From contig NZ_LQOU01000028.1 of the NCBI RefSeq assembly GCF_002102155.1, forward strand, positions 1 to 64,000: a stretch of DNA of 64,000 nt, read 5' to 3'. Under the pieces are notes generated by a model. The model saw only the letters and a program-made list of their open reading frames with translations. It had not been told where the DNA came from and did no database searches. Numbering within the stretch: position 1 is the stretch's first letter; each line of letters begins with the position of its first letter. This DNA is from Mycobacterium europaeum (lineage in GTDB: Bacteria > Actinomycetota > Actinomycetes > Mycobacteriales > Mycobacteriaceae). The translations under genes and the position numbers were made by a program. Shown one piece after another: positions 27,031 to 35,152 of this stretch.

Positions 27031-28097
27031 CCCGGTCCCAGCCCGGGCACGATGTCACCGAGGCTGAAGGTGACCGGCTGCTCGAGTTGTTCGTACGTGC
27101 ACGAACGCGGGTCACGGTCCGGCCGCCACCGGTTGAACTGCGCGGTGTGCCGAAACCGCCGGCCCTCCATATGGTCGTAGCGGACCTCGACCACGCGCTC
27201 GGGTCGCAACGGCACGAACGAAAGATCCTTGCCCGCGTTCCAGCGGGAGAATTCGTTCTTGCGCGGCGTGCGTTCGCCCGCCTCGTGGGCGGCCCAGTTC
27301 CACGGGTGATCCTCGAAATCGGTGACGAGCGGCTGCAGCTCGGCAAACAGGCGCCGCCGCTCGGCCATCGGAAAGGCGCCGATGACCCCGACGGACGCCA
27401 GCTGGCCGTCATCCTGGTACAGCCCGAGCAGCAGCGAGCCGATCGAGTCACCGCCCGACTTGTGTACGCGATAGCCGGCGACCACGCAGTCCGCGGTCCG
27501 CTCGTGCTTGATCTTGAACATGACCCGCTTGTCGGGCTGATAGGTGACGGTCAGCGGCTTGGCGATGACACCGTCGAGGCCGGCTCCCTCGAATTCGTCG
27601 AACCAGCGCCGCGCGACGTCGATGTCGGTGGTGGCCGGGGTGACGTGGATCGACGGGCCGGAGTTTCCCACCGCCTCGACGAGCGCGGCGCGTCGCTCGC
27701 TGAACGGTCGCCGCGTGTAGTCGTCGTCGCCCAGCGCGAGCAAGTCGAACGCGACGAAGGACGCTGGCGTGGTTTCGGCGAGCAGCCGCACCCGCGAATC
27801 CGCCGGGTGGATGCGTTGTTGTAAAGCCTCGAAATCCAGGCCGTGGGCGGTCGCGATGACGATCTCCCCGTCGATCACGCAACGCTCGGGCAACTCCGCC
27901 CGGGCGGCGGCCACCAGCTCGGGAAAATAGCGCGTCATGGGCCGCTCGTTGCGACTGCCGAGCTCCACCTCCTCCCGGTCACGGAAGCAGATCGACCTGA
28001 ACCCGTCCCATTTGGGCTCGTACGACGCGTCTGGTGGGATCGACCGCACCGATTTGGCGAGCATCGGCGACACCGGGGGCATGACAGGGAGGTCCAT
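27027..28097 (-). CDS. ligC: ATP-dependent DNA ligase LigC
   Basis: A 356-residue ligase. Motif I is EPKWDGFRS with catalytic Lys29; CVIDGEIV (motif III), [22 protein letters not shown] (motif IV) and [14 protein letters not shown] (motif V) follow, then an OB-fold C-terminus. Lacks the Pol and nuclease domains of LigD. In mycobacteria LigC works with Prim-PolC in a base-excision repair route. Divergent from that partner with 26 bases between starts, so they share a promoter region. Confidence 0.9.
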   Translation of the reverse strand: MDLPVMPPVSPMLAKSVRSIPPDASYEPKWDGFRSICFRDREEVELGSRNERPMTRYFPELVAAARAELPERCVIDGEIVIATAHGLDFEALQQRIHPADSRVRLLAETTPASFVAFDLLALGDDDYTRRPFSERRAALVEAVGNSGPSIHVTPATTDIDVARRWFDEFEGAGLDGVIAKPLTVTYQPDKRVMFKIKHERTADCVVAGYRVHKSGGDSIGSLLLGLYQDDGQLASVGVIGAFPMAERRRLFAELQPLVTDFEDHPWNWAAHEAGERTPRKNEFSRWNAGKDLSFVPLRPERVVEVRYDHMEGRRFRHTAQFNRWRPDRDPRSCTYEQLEQPVTFSLGDIVPGLGPG

Positions 28098-28123
28098 AGG
28101 CCGATTGTGCTGGAATCGTCGGT

Positions 28124-29167
28124 ATGGCTGCTGCAGAAGAGCTCGACGTCGACGGTATTGCGGTGCGCCTGACCAACCCGGACAAGGTCTATTTCCCCGA
28201 GTTGGGCTCCAAAGGCACCAAGCGGCGACTCGTGGAGTACTACCGAACCGTGGCCGTTGCAGCCGGAAGCCCGATGCTCGCCGCGCTCCGCGACCGGCCG
28301 ACCCATCTGCAGCGGTTCCCGGATGGCATCGACGGCGAGGAGATCTACCAGAAACGCATCCCCCGGCACCATCCCGACTACCTGCAGACCTGCCGCGTGA
28401 CGTTTCCCTCGGGACGCACTGCGGACGCGCTCAAGGTCACGCACCCCTCGGCGATCGTGTGGGCGGCGCAGATGGGCACCATCACCTTGCATCCCTGGCA
28501 GGTGCGTTGCCCGGACACCGACCATCCCGACGAGTTGCGCATCGACCTGGATCCTCAGCCCGGTGTCGCCTTCGCGCAGGCGCGTACGGTTGCCGTCGAC
28601 GTGCTGCGGCCGTTACTCGACGAGCTCGGTCTGGTGGGCTACCCCAAAACCTCCGGCGGCCGGGGAATCCATGTCTTCCTGCGGATCGCCACCGAGTGGG
28701 ACTTCACCGAGGTGCGGCGCGCCGGCATCGCGCTGGCCCGCGAAATCGAGCGCCGCGCGCCCGAGGAGGTCACCACGTCGTGGTGGAAAGAGCAGCGCGG
28801 CGAGCGCATCTTCATCGACTTCAATCAGAACGCGCGGGATCGCACCATGGCGTCGGCCTACTCGGTGCGGCCAACCCCGACGGCGACGGTGTCGACGCCG
28901 CTCAGCTGGGACGAGCTGGCGAGCGCCGAACCCGACGACTACACCATCGCGTCCGTTCCCGACCTGATGAAGGGGCGCGAAGACCCCTGGGCGGCAATGA
29001 ACGACGCGACGCAGTCGATCGCGCCCCTGCTGGAAATGGCCGAGCACGACGAGGAGCGCGGACTGGGGGACATGCCGTATCCGCCGAACTACCCGAAAAT
29101 GCCCGGCGAGCCGAAACGCGTTCAGCCGAGCCGGGATACGGACCTGAAGGGGGATGGCGGCCGCTGA
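28124..29167 (+). CDS. Primase-polymerase Prim-PolC, LigD-Pol-like
   Basis: A 347-residue archaeo-eukaryotic-primase-fold polymerase of the LigD polymerase type. Catalytic Asp pair is in ELRIDLDPQPGV, the RNA/DNA-handling block is LGLVGYPKTSGGRGIHVFL, and HPWQVRCPDTDHPDE and SAYSVRPTPTATVSTPLSWDEL are family blocks. Standalone form, as in Rv3730c. Fills short gaps with ribonucleotide preference in its known relatives and partners LigC, which is encoded divergently. ATG 28124. Confidence 0.88.
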   Translation: MAAAEELDVDGIAVRLTNPDKVYFPELGSKGTKRRLVEYYRTVAVAAGSPMLAALRDRPTHLQRFPDGIDGEEIYQKRIPRHHPDYLQTCRVTFPSGRTADALKVTHPSAIVWAAQMGTITLHPWQVRCPDTDHPDELRIDLDPQPGVAFAQARTVAVDVLRPLLDELGLVGYPKTSGGRGIHVFLRIATEWDFTEVRRAGIALAREIERRAPEEVTTSWWKEQRGERIFIDFNQNARDRTMASAYSVRPTPTATVSTPLSWDELASAEPDDYTIASVPDLMKGREDPWAAMNDATQSIAPLLEMAEHDEERGLGDMPYPPNYPKMPGEPKRVQPSRDTDLKGDGGR

Positions 29168-29510
29168 CCGGCCGGACCCTATGGTAGTTGTGCCCCAGAA
29201 ACGACCCCTCGAAGTCATCTGGCGGACCCGACGCTTCTGGGGCAACAACTTTCAGCACAACTCTACTGCTGACTTTCTGCCCTGGCGAGACAACAGCGCA
29301 GATTTCAGGAGATTCCTGCTGCCGACCGGCCGTGGCGCCGGACCTGCTCCGCAAGGACGCGCCCGAGAGCGGCGCGCCGAACCATCGGGAAGGCTTGAGG
29401 CACAAGTCACTTCAACGTAGCGAGGCGCGTCGTACGGGGGACGGTTGGCCGCCGCCACCCGACGGCGCGACGGCGGCCAACCGTGAACTGGTGATGCCTT
29501 GGGGGCAGCT
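29168..29510. other. Gene-free region with inverted repeat
   Basis: Lies between the convergent ends of prim-polC (plus) and the first micro-lipoprotein (minus). It holds the inverted repeat listed separately; no coding frame is convincing. Confidence 0.5.
29187..29249. repeat. Long-armed inverted repeat
   Basis: GTTGTGCCCCAGAA (29187-29200) and TTCTGGGGCAACAAC (29235-29249) pair with one bulged base around a 34-base loop. It sits just after prim-polC. It could be a bidirectional terminator, a binding site, or the trace of a small inserted element; no target duplication was found. Confidence 0.55.
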
Positions 29511-29639
29511 CTACGGCGTGCAGCTGATCCCAGTAGTGCTGCTGGTGCACGAGATGGTAGGCAGCGTGCATCCGGAGCTTGTCAATGCGGTGAAGCCCAG
29601 GACCAGGCCGAGAACGACTTTGTACTTCAAACGAGACAT
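29511..29639 (-). CDS. 42-residue lipoprotein (copy 1)
   Basis: A tiny predicted lipoprotein: MSRLKYK basic start, hydrophobic core VVLGLVLGFTALTS, lipobox SSGC with Cys24, then an 18-residue mature tail TLPTISCTSSTTGISCTP with two more Cys. It is a paralogue of copy 2 (30153-30284), with the same spacing of basic start, core, lipobox and both Cys. A Shine-Dalgarno GGAG lies upstream. It is too short for usual gene finders. Confidence 0.7.
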   Translation of the reverse strand: MSRLKYKVVLGLVLGFTALTSSGCTLPTISCTSSTTGISCTP

Positions 29640-29740
29640 GAACACTCCGTTCGCCAATGAACAAATGTTTCGCCCGAGGGAAGCTATTTTACGTGAGCCC
29701 AATGCGGAATGGTGTGGGATTCAACGAATTTGGGCCGATT
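29640..29740 (-). promoter_or_regulatory. Conserved upstream region of micro-lipoprotein copy 1
   Basis: About 95 bases upstream of copy 1 match the upstream region of copy 2: CGCCCGAG, ATT-ACGTGAG and CAATGCGGAA line up, then GGGATTCA. Read on the minus strand this gives a possible -10 TAAAAT (TAATAT in copy 2). The preserved promoter implies that both copies are expressed under the same control. Confidence 0.5.
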
Positions 29741-30152
29741 TCCCACTAGCCGATGAACGCACGACAACCTGTCCGCGATAGGTGGTGGGCTCGATTCCCT
29801 TGTGCCACAACATGGAAGAGATTCGTCACAGTGACCGATGCGCTTGGTTCGGCTCGGCGAACGCTGCAACGAATCAACGGATTCCGGCACCTTGCGCACC
29901 CCAAAGATCGAGTATGCGGGAACCGGCACGGCTTCACTTCGCCTTTCCCGCAGGCAAGCCAGCAAGAAGTGAGCCAGGTGCCTACTGCTGCCAAAACGCT
30001 TGATAGCCAAGCACCTTCATCAATCCAGATAGCAGCAAGGCGAGGTGCGCTGACTGGCACGCTTAGGCAACGACGTGCCTCTCGGTGGGTCTATGAGCGG
30101 ACCACGCCGAGTAGGGCGTGCCAGTAGCGCCACCCCCTCGAAGGCTTCCGGC
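29741..30152. other. Gene-free spacer between lipoprotein copies
   Basis: About 410 bases with several weak overlapping frames on both strands and no recognisable protein, motif or repeat. Confidence 0.4.
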
Positions 30153-30284
30153 CTATCCCGTGCAGGTTATTCCGGTCGTGGCCGTGCTGCAGTCGATGGT
30201 CAGCGGTACCGTGCAACCGGAGCTGGCCAATGCGGTGGCGGCCAGGATCAGGCCGAGAGCAATCTTGTACTTCATGCGTGACAT
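30153..30284 (-). CDS. 43-residue lipoprotein (copy 2)
   Basis: Reads MSRMKYKIALGLILAATA then LASSGC with Cys24 as the lipidation residue, and a mature tail TVPLTIDCSTATTGITCTG with two further Cys. The ATG is at 30284, preceded by GGAG. Paralogous to copy 1 over the whole length (same SRxKYK start, SSGCT, TIxC, TTGIxCT). Both copies lie in the same direction about 510 bases apart. Function unknown; a small surface-anchored peptide is the simplest reading. Confidence 0.7.
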   Translation of the reverse strand: MSRMKYKIALGLILAATALASSGCTVPLTIDCSTATTGITCTG

Positions 30285-30390
30285 GAACCACTCCATCCGT
30301 TAGAGGGAAGATGTACGCCCGAGGTGAGCAATATTACGTGAGTGCAATGCGGAACACGATGGGATTCACCAAATTTCCGGCGATCCACAC
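30285..30390 (-). promoter_or_regulatory. Conserved upstream region of micro-lipoprotein copy 2
   Basis: Counterpart of the block upstream of copy 1: CGCCCGAGG, AATATTACGTGAG, CAATGCGGAA and GGGATTCACCAAATTT line up with only scattered changes. Minus-strand -10 candidate TAATAT. No operator palindrome is clear. Confidence 0.5.
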
Positions 30391-30845
30391 GTCGATAGTC
30401 TGGAAGCGGGCCATCGGCTTCGGCTGAACCGCCGCGCGCCGCGGGTCAAATCCGCTGCCGGCGGGCGGCTTTCAACCTATTTGGCATTCATTTCTTCCGG
30501 CGAAGTCCACACGGGGTAGACGGGCCACGACATGAAGCGCATACCATCCGGCCTGTATCTAAAGCGATTCAACCGAGGCCAAACGCATTCGTGCGAGCCG
30601 AGATACGTACCGTAGGTCTTGAAATCCGCGCTTGCAGCGTCTCGTGGTATGGGTAATGTCGAGGCATATCGTGCCGGTCAACTCGGTTGGGCGCGTCGGC
30701 ACCGAACGCACGGACCGCACCGCCAGCTTCGCTCTTGCCACCCTCTTCGTAGGTTGAATGCATTTCAGGCGCGGCACGCCGCAGCGGATCCGGACTTAGA
30801 TTTCAAATTCGGCCAACCCGACCGGGAAAAGTAAACTTTGCCGCT
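30391..30845. other. Intergenic, no gene seen
   Basis: About 450 bases before the GH172 gene. No frame shows recognisable protein. The last bases (GACCGGGAAAAGTAAACTTT) include possible promoter elements for the downstream gene. Confidence 0.4.
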
Positions 30846-32879
30846 ATGCCCGTGGCAATTCGTGCGTGGTGCGTGGTCTCGGCCCTCGCGCTGTCGGCGG
30901 CAGGTGTCACCATGGCGGCGCAAGCGCCGGCTGAGCCGAGCGGCACCGGCGACCGGCTGATCGGCTGGGACACTTACCGCCGACTGGATCGGTTGCCGTA
31001 TCTACGCTCCGACACCCAGGCCTTGCAGCTTTCCAGCTTCGATCGCAGCGGTGGCGATTTCGACCTTTCCACCGGAAATCGCAACGGCACCGGGGGGTGT
31101 TTGGCCGACGGCGGTGCCGGCTGCGTCATCGCGGAGGATCGTGGCGCCGGCGAGGTGGATTCGATCTGGCTCACCCGCGACGGTGGCAAGGTGACCCGGA
31201 TCGGAAACATCCGCGTCGAACTGGACGGACGGACGGTCTTGGACGCTCCGCTGCAGTCGGTCGTCAACGGTGCGCTGGGCGCGCCATTCGAATGGCCACT
31301 GGTGGCCAACGCGACTCAGTCGCCGGGCGGGGTGTACGTCAAGGTGCCCATGCCCTACCGCCAGTCGATGCGCGTCAGCGTCGCATCGAACCTTGAGTAC
31401 TACCACGTCGATTACCGTCAATTCCCGACGGCCGACGGCGTGACCACCTTCTCGCCCGCCGACCCGGCCCGCGACGTGCTCGCCACGCTGCGCAAGGCGG
31501 GCACGGCCGATCCCAAACCGGCCGGACCCGCCGGCGCTCATGACAAGCGGACAGTGGAACTGCCGGCCGGGGCGGAGGTGACGATCGCGGAAGCGACCGG
31601 TCCGGCCGGCGTTTCGGCGATACGCCTGCAACTCCCCGAACCCACGGACCAACTCCTGGGTGGCCTACGGCTGCAGATGGACTTCGACGGCCGGACCACG
31701 GTCGACTCCCCACTCGGGGAATTCTTCGGCGCCGGACTCGGCGTCGCCACCGTGCGGTCGCTGATGTTCGCCGCGGTCCCCGACCCGGGCGGATCGTTGT
31801 CCTTGTCCGCGTGGTGGCCGATGCCCTTCGCCCACGACGCTCGCATCACCCTCGTGAACACCACCGACGAACCGGTAGACGCAATCGCGACCGACGTGAC
31901 GATCACGCCCGACGCCCGCTGGGCGCCTGCGCTGGCCACCGGTCGCGCCGGCTATTTCACCGCCCGGTCCCACGCCGCGCCGACGATGCCGGGCCAGGAT
32001 TGGCTGTTCGCCGACGAACGGGGCCACGGGAAGTTCGTGGGTGTCAGCCACACCATTCGCGGCTTCCGGATCAAGACCGCGTTCAGCGACGCCGCTCCGT
32101 ACTTTCTGGAAGGAGCCGAGCGCGTGTACACCGACGGCGCCGCGTCGCCGCAGTGGTATGGCACCGGCACCGAGGACCTCTACGAGGGCGGCTGGTATTT
32201 CAAGGACGGCACCCGCTTCACCGACCCGCTCACCGGACAACCCGATCGGCGCACCGCCACCGCCGGCTGCCCGGACTACTGCGTCGCCGTCTACCGGCTC
32301 ATGCTCGCCGACGCCATCGACTACCACTCCGCGCTCCGCTTCGGCATCGAGCACGGCAAACGCAACATGGTCCAACCCGATTACAGCTCAACCGCTTTCC
32401 TCTACACACAACCGAATGACACGCTGGCGCCCGGCGACGAGCTCCGCCCCGCCGACCCCGTCAGCCGGCTCCTGCACGGCTACGCCGACGCCGACGCCTC
32501 GGACCGGTTGTTGGTCAGCGAATACGAGGGCGCCGAAGACACCCGTCCGGTCGTCGGGTCGGTCCGCGCCACCAACGCCGCGATCACCTTTCACGTCGAC
32601 ACCGACCCGGGCAACCGCGGCATCCTGTTGCGCCGCACGTCGGACCAAGCGGACGGCTTCCAATCCGCGGACGTCGCCATCGACGGCGTTCCGGTCGGGA
32701 ACTGGCTGCAGCCGCGGGCCAACACTTTTCACCGCTGGCTCGACGACACCTACCTGTTGCCGCCGTCGGCAACCGCAGGCAAGGCGCAGCTGACGGTCAC
32801 CCTCACGCCCGCGCCCGATTCCCCGCCCTGGACGGCGAGCCGCTATCAGGTGGAAACACTCTCGGGGCCAACCGACTAG
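30846..32879 (+). CDS. Exported GH172 (DUF2961) glycoside hydrolase
   Basis: A 677-residue secreted protein: signal peptide to about residue 27 (ALALSAAGVTMAAQA), then a DUF2961 fold. Characteristic blocks are AEDRGAGEVDSIWLT, LGEFFGAGLGVATVRSL, WWPMPFAHDARITLVN, QWYGTGTEDLYEGGWYF and LRFGIEHGKRN, where the GTGTED and IEHG acidic residues are likely catalytic. DUF2961 is family GH172, which includes exo-acting D-arabinofuranosidases and fructofuranosidases. With the two GH183 genes in the window it could take part in D-arabinan turnover; substrate not shown. A beta-sandwich C-terminus follows about residue 540. Confidence 0.82.
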   Translation: MPVAIRAWCVVSALALSAAGVTMAAQAPAEPSGTGDRLIGWDTYRRLDRLPYLRSDTQALQLSSFDRSGGDFDLSTGNRNGTGGCLADGGAGCVIAEDRGAGEVDSIWLTRDGGKVTRIGNIRVELDGRTVLDAPLQSVVNGALGAPFEWPLVANATQSPGGVYVKVPMPYRQSMRVSVASNLEYYHVDYRQFPTADGVTTFSPADPARDVLATLRKAGTADPKPAGPAGAHDKRTVELPAGAEVTIAEATGPAGVSAIRLQLPEPTDQLLGGLRLQMDFDGRTTVDSPLGEFFGAGLGVATVRSLMFAAVPDPGGSLSLSAWWPMPFAHDARITLVNTTDEPVDAIATDVTITPDARWAPALATGRAGYFTARSHAAPTMPGQDWLFADERGHGKFVGVSHTIRGFRIKTAFSDAAPYFLEGAERVYTDGAASPQWYGTGTEDLYEGGWYFKDGTRFTDPLTGQPDRRTATAGCPDYCVAVYRLMLADAIDYHSALRFGIEHGKRNMVQPDYSSTAFLYTQPNDTLAPGDELRPADPVSRLLHGYADADASDRLLVSEYEGAEDTRPVVGSVRATNAAITFHVDTDPGNRGILLRRTSDQADGFQSADVAIDGVPVGNWLQPRANTFHRWLDDTYLLPPSATAGKAQLTVTLTPAPDSPPWTASRYQVETLSGPTD

Positions 32880-33634
32880 ACGGGCGCCGACCGCATCACC
32901 CGGGTGGCGAGGAGGGCCGCCACCACGCCCGCCAACCCACCGAGGGCCGCCACCGGCGACGACCACCCGGAGAGCACGAAATAGCCGAAGGTGGCGCCGA
33001 CGGCGAGCAAGGCCGCGTGCGCGGGCGTCCAGCGCGCGATCGACGGCAACCGGAACGACAAGCCCATGCCCAGCAGCAGTGCCAGCACGTGACCGAACGC
33101 GGTGAAGTCCGCGTCGGCCGTCGCCACCAGCGCGACACCCAGCCACCACCCGACCCAGGCCGCACGCCAGCGCAACGGTATCGATGCGGTCAGGGCACCC
33201 AGCACGCATGCCGCGCCGTAGCTGATCCCCACGTCGGTGGCCCGCGCGACCGAGAACGGCAGCCATCCCGTTTCCACCGCCGCGACCAGACCGACCGCGA
33301 CGATCACGGTGGCGCCGATGTGGCCGACGGCAAAGGTGACCAACAGACCCCTGCCGCGCCAGATGAGTTCGCCCAGCGCCAGCAAGCACACCAGCCCGGG
33401 CAACCAGAGATAGACGTCGCCGCCGTCGCTGACGAACGCGCTACCTACCAGGCTGCCCAGGTGGCCGTGCGCCAGGTTGTGCAGGTTGGTGCTCATTTCG
33501 CGGACGACGGCGGCCCGGGTGCGCGCACCCAGCGCCGTCAGGGTGACCGAGACCGCGAGCAGCAACAAGGCGTACGCCGCCGTGACGCGCAACCGGTCGG
33601 CACGCAGCCGAGCCTGATTGCCGGGCGCCGTCAT
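32876..33634 (-). CDS. Rhomboid-like membrane protein
   Basis: A 252-residue multi-pass protein (about six hydrophobic helices). It has the rhomboid-like features NLAHGHLGSLVGSAFV near residue 55, GHIGAT, a GxSx block DVGISYGAACVLG, and a later helix His FGHVLALLLGMGL. These Ser and His could form the intramembrane protease dyad. ATG 33634 overlaps the upstream stop by four bases, coupling it to the DAP-decarboxylase homologue. Convergent with the GH172 gene, overlapping by four bases. Whether it is an active protease is uncertain. Confidence 0.65.
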   Translation of the reverse strand: MTAPGNQARLRADRLRVTAAYALLLLAVSVTLTALGARTRAAVVREMSTNLHNLAHGHLGSLVGSAFVSDGGDVYLWLPGLVCLLALGELIWRGRGLLVTFAVGHIGATVIVAVGLVAAVETGWLPFSVARATDVGISYGAACVLGALTASIPLRWRAAWVGWWLGVALVATADADFTAFGHVLALLLGMGLSFRLPSIARWTPAHAALLAVGATFGYFVLSGWSSPVAALGGLAGVVAALLATRVMRSAPV

Positions 33635-34947
33635 TGGCCGTTCCAGCCGCGATCTCGGGCCAGCAGGTCGGCCACGGTCTCCCGGCGCACCAGTTCCCGG
33701 GACCGGCCGCCGGAGACCGCGACCAGCGGCGGGCGGCCCACCAGGCTGCGGCTCGACTCCGTCGAGTGCTGATAGGCGCCGGTGCAGGCCACCGCCAGCA
33801 GGTCCCCGGGCCGGACGTCCGCGGGCAACGCGACGTTGCGGGCGATCTCGTCGCCGTCGCCATGCCGGCCCACGACCGTGACGGGTGCGGTCGCGGTTGG
33901 CCGGTGCCGATTGGCCAGAGCCACCGTGTGTTTCGCGCCGGGCCGCTCGGTGCCGAGGATGTCGCCCGTGCCGCCGTCCACCGCGACGAAGGTGTGCCCG
34001 CCGGGCTGCCGTTTGACGGCGATCACCCGGCACAGCATCATCCCGGCGCGCGCGGCGATGGCCCGACCCGGCTCGATCACGATTTTCGGGCGCGGGAATT
34101 CGTAGTCCGCACAGGCGGATTCGAGTGCGGCGTCGATGGTGGCCCGAAGCGACCGCAGGTTGAGTTCCGGGTCGCCGGAAAGGTAGGGGACACCGTGTCC
34201 GCCGCCGAGGTTGAGTTCGGTGAGCACGACCTGATGGCGGTCGCGGACCTCGGCCATCACGCCGATCATCTGGCGGATCGCCTCACCGTAACGCGCGGCG
34301 TCGCTCAGCTGCGATCCCAGCCGGCAGTGCAGACCCACCAGATTCAGCCACGGCTGGCCCAGGACGCGTCTGATGGCGCCGGCGGCCAGGCCACCCGACA
34401 AGGCGAAGCCGAACTTCTGGTCGACGGCCCCGACGTCGGGGATGACGCCGAGCAGGACACGCTGGGGGTGACGCACCCGGCAGGCGAGCAGCGAGACCTC
34501 GCTCGGCGTGTCGATGACGATCCGTCCGACCCCGGCGGCGACCGCGTCGTACAGCTCGGCCGCCGTGATGACGCCGTCCAAGATGATTTGTGCCGGCGGG
34601 ACGTCGGCGGCCAGGGCGGTGGCCAGCTCGCCGGCCGAGCACACGTTGACGCCGGCCCCTTCGTCCGCGGCCCAGCGCGCGACGTCGACGCTCAACAGCG
34701 CCCTGCCCGCGTAGATCAGCTCGGCGTCGGGCAGCGTCGCGCGATAGCAGCGGATGCGGGCCCGGAAATCCTCCTCGTCCACCACGTAGGTGGGGGTGCC
34801 GAACTCGGCGGCGACATCGTCGGCGGCCACGTCGCCCACGCACAGCCGGCCCCGGTCGTCGACGTAGGCGCTCAGCGGCCAGACCGCGCGATCGAGGTGC
34901 GGGTTCAGCCCGTGCCTCACCGAGGGAAGCAGCTCGAAGAGCGTCAT
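33631..34947 (-). CDS. DAP-decarboxylase-like protein lacking the PLP lysine
   Basis: A 438-residue fold-type III PLP protein related to LysA. Retained blocks are LNLGGGHGVPYL, VIEPGRAIAARAG, VDGGTGD and ACTGAYQHS. The PLP-lysine motif that reads AGKAFL in LysA is AGRALL here: codon AGG (Arg82) instead of Lys, and the CESGD catalytic-Cys loop reads HGDGDE. So it is unlikely to decarboxylate DAP and may be a pseudoenzyme or a binding protein. Start ATG 34947 is better than upstream frame starts since the protein begins as homologues do. Paired with the rhomboid-like gene. Confidence 0.8.
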   Translation of the reverse strand: MTLFELLPSVRHGLNPHLDRAVWPLSAYVDDRGRLCVGDVAADDVAAEFGTPTYVVDEEDFRARIRCYRATLPDAELIYAGRALLSVDVARWAADEGAGVNVCSAGELATALAADVPPAQIILDGVITAAELYDAVAAGVGRIVIDTPSEVSLLACRVRHPQRVLLGVIPDVGAVDQKFGFALSGGLAAGAIRRVLGQPWLNLVGLHCRLGSQLSDAARYGEAIRQMIGVMAEVRDRHQVVLTELNLGGGHGVPYLSGDPELNLRSLRATIDAALESACADYEFPRPKIVIEPGRAIAARAGMMLCRVIAVKRQPGGHTFVAVDGGTGDILGTERPGAKHTVALANRHRPTATAPVTVVGRHGDGDEIARNVALPADVRPGDLLAVACTGAYQHSTESSRSLVGRPPLVAVSGGRSRELVRRETVADLLARDRGWNGQ

Positions 34948-35152
34948 ACCTCCACGGTGCCGGTCGGATCGCACGCGTGCCGCGCTCTTAACGAAGCCTT
35001 CACACCCGGGCGGTAGATCTTCACAGATCCGGAACACCGGGCGCGAACGGGGCGATCACCGCGTGGGCGTCTTGACTGCCCCGGTCCCCGCTGCTAGACA
35101 TGGGTTCGCCAGGAATTTGGGCGATCGCCCAAAGTGGAGGTGAAAAGCAGCG
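34948..35152. other. Divergent intergenic region
   Basis: Between the LysA-like gene (minus) and the P450 (plus). Contains the 18-bp palindrome listed separately just before the P450. GGAGGTG (35136-35142) precedes the P450 start by 10 bases. Confidence 0.6.
35116..35133. promoter_or_regulatory. 18-bp palindromic operator of the P450 gene
   Basis: TTTGGGCGATCGCCCAAA is a perfect 18-bp palindrome 19 bases before the P450 start. A close copy (TTTGGGCGGTCGCCAAGA) lies upstream of the TetR gene at 36934-36951, so it is very likely the binding site of that TetR protein. Confidence 0.75.
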
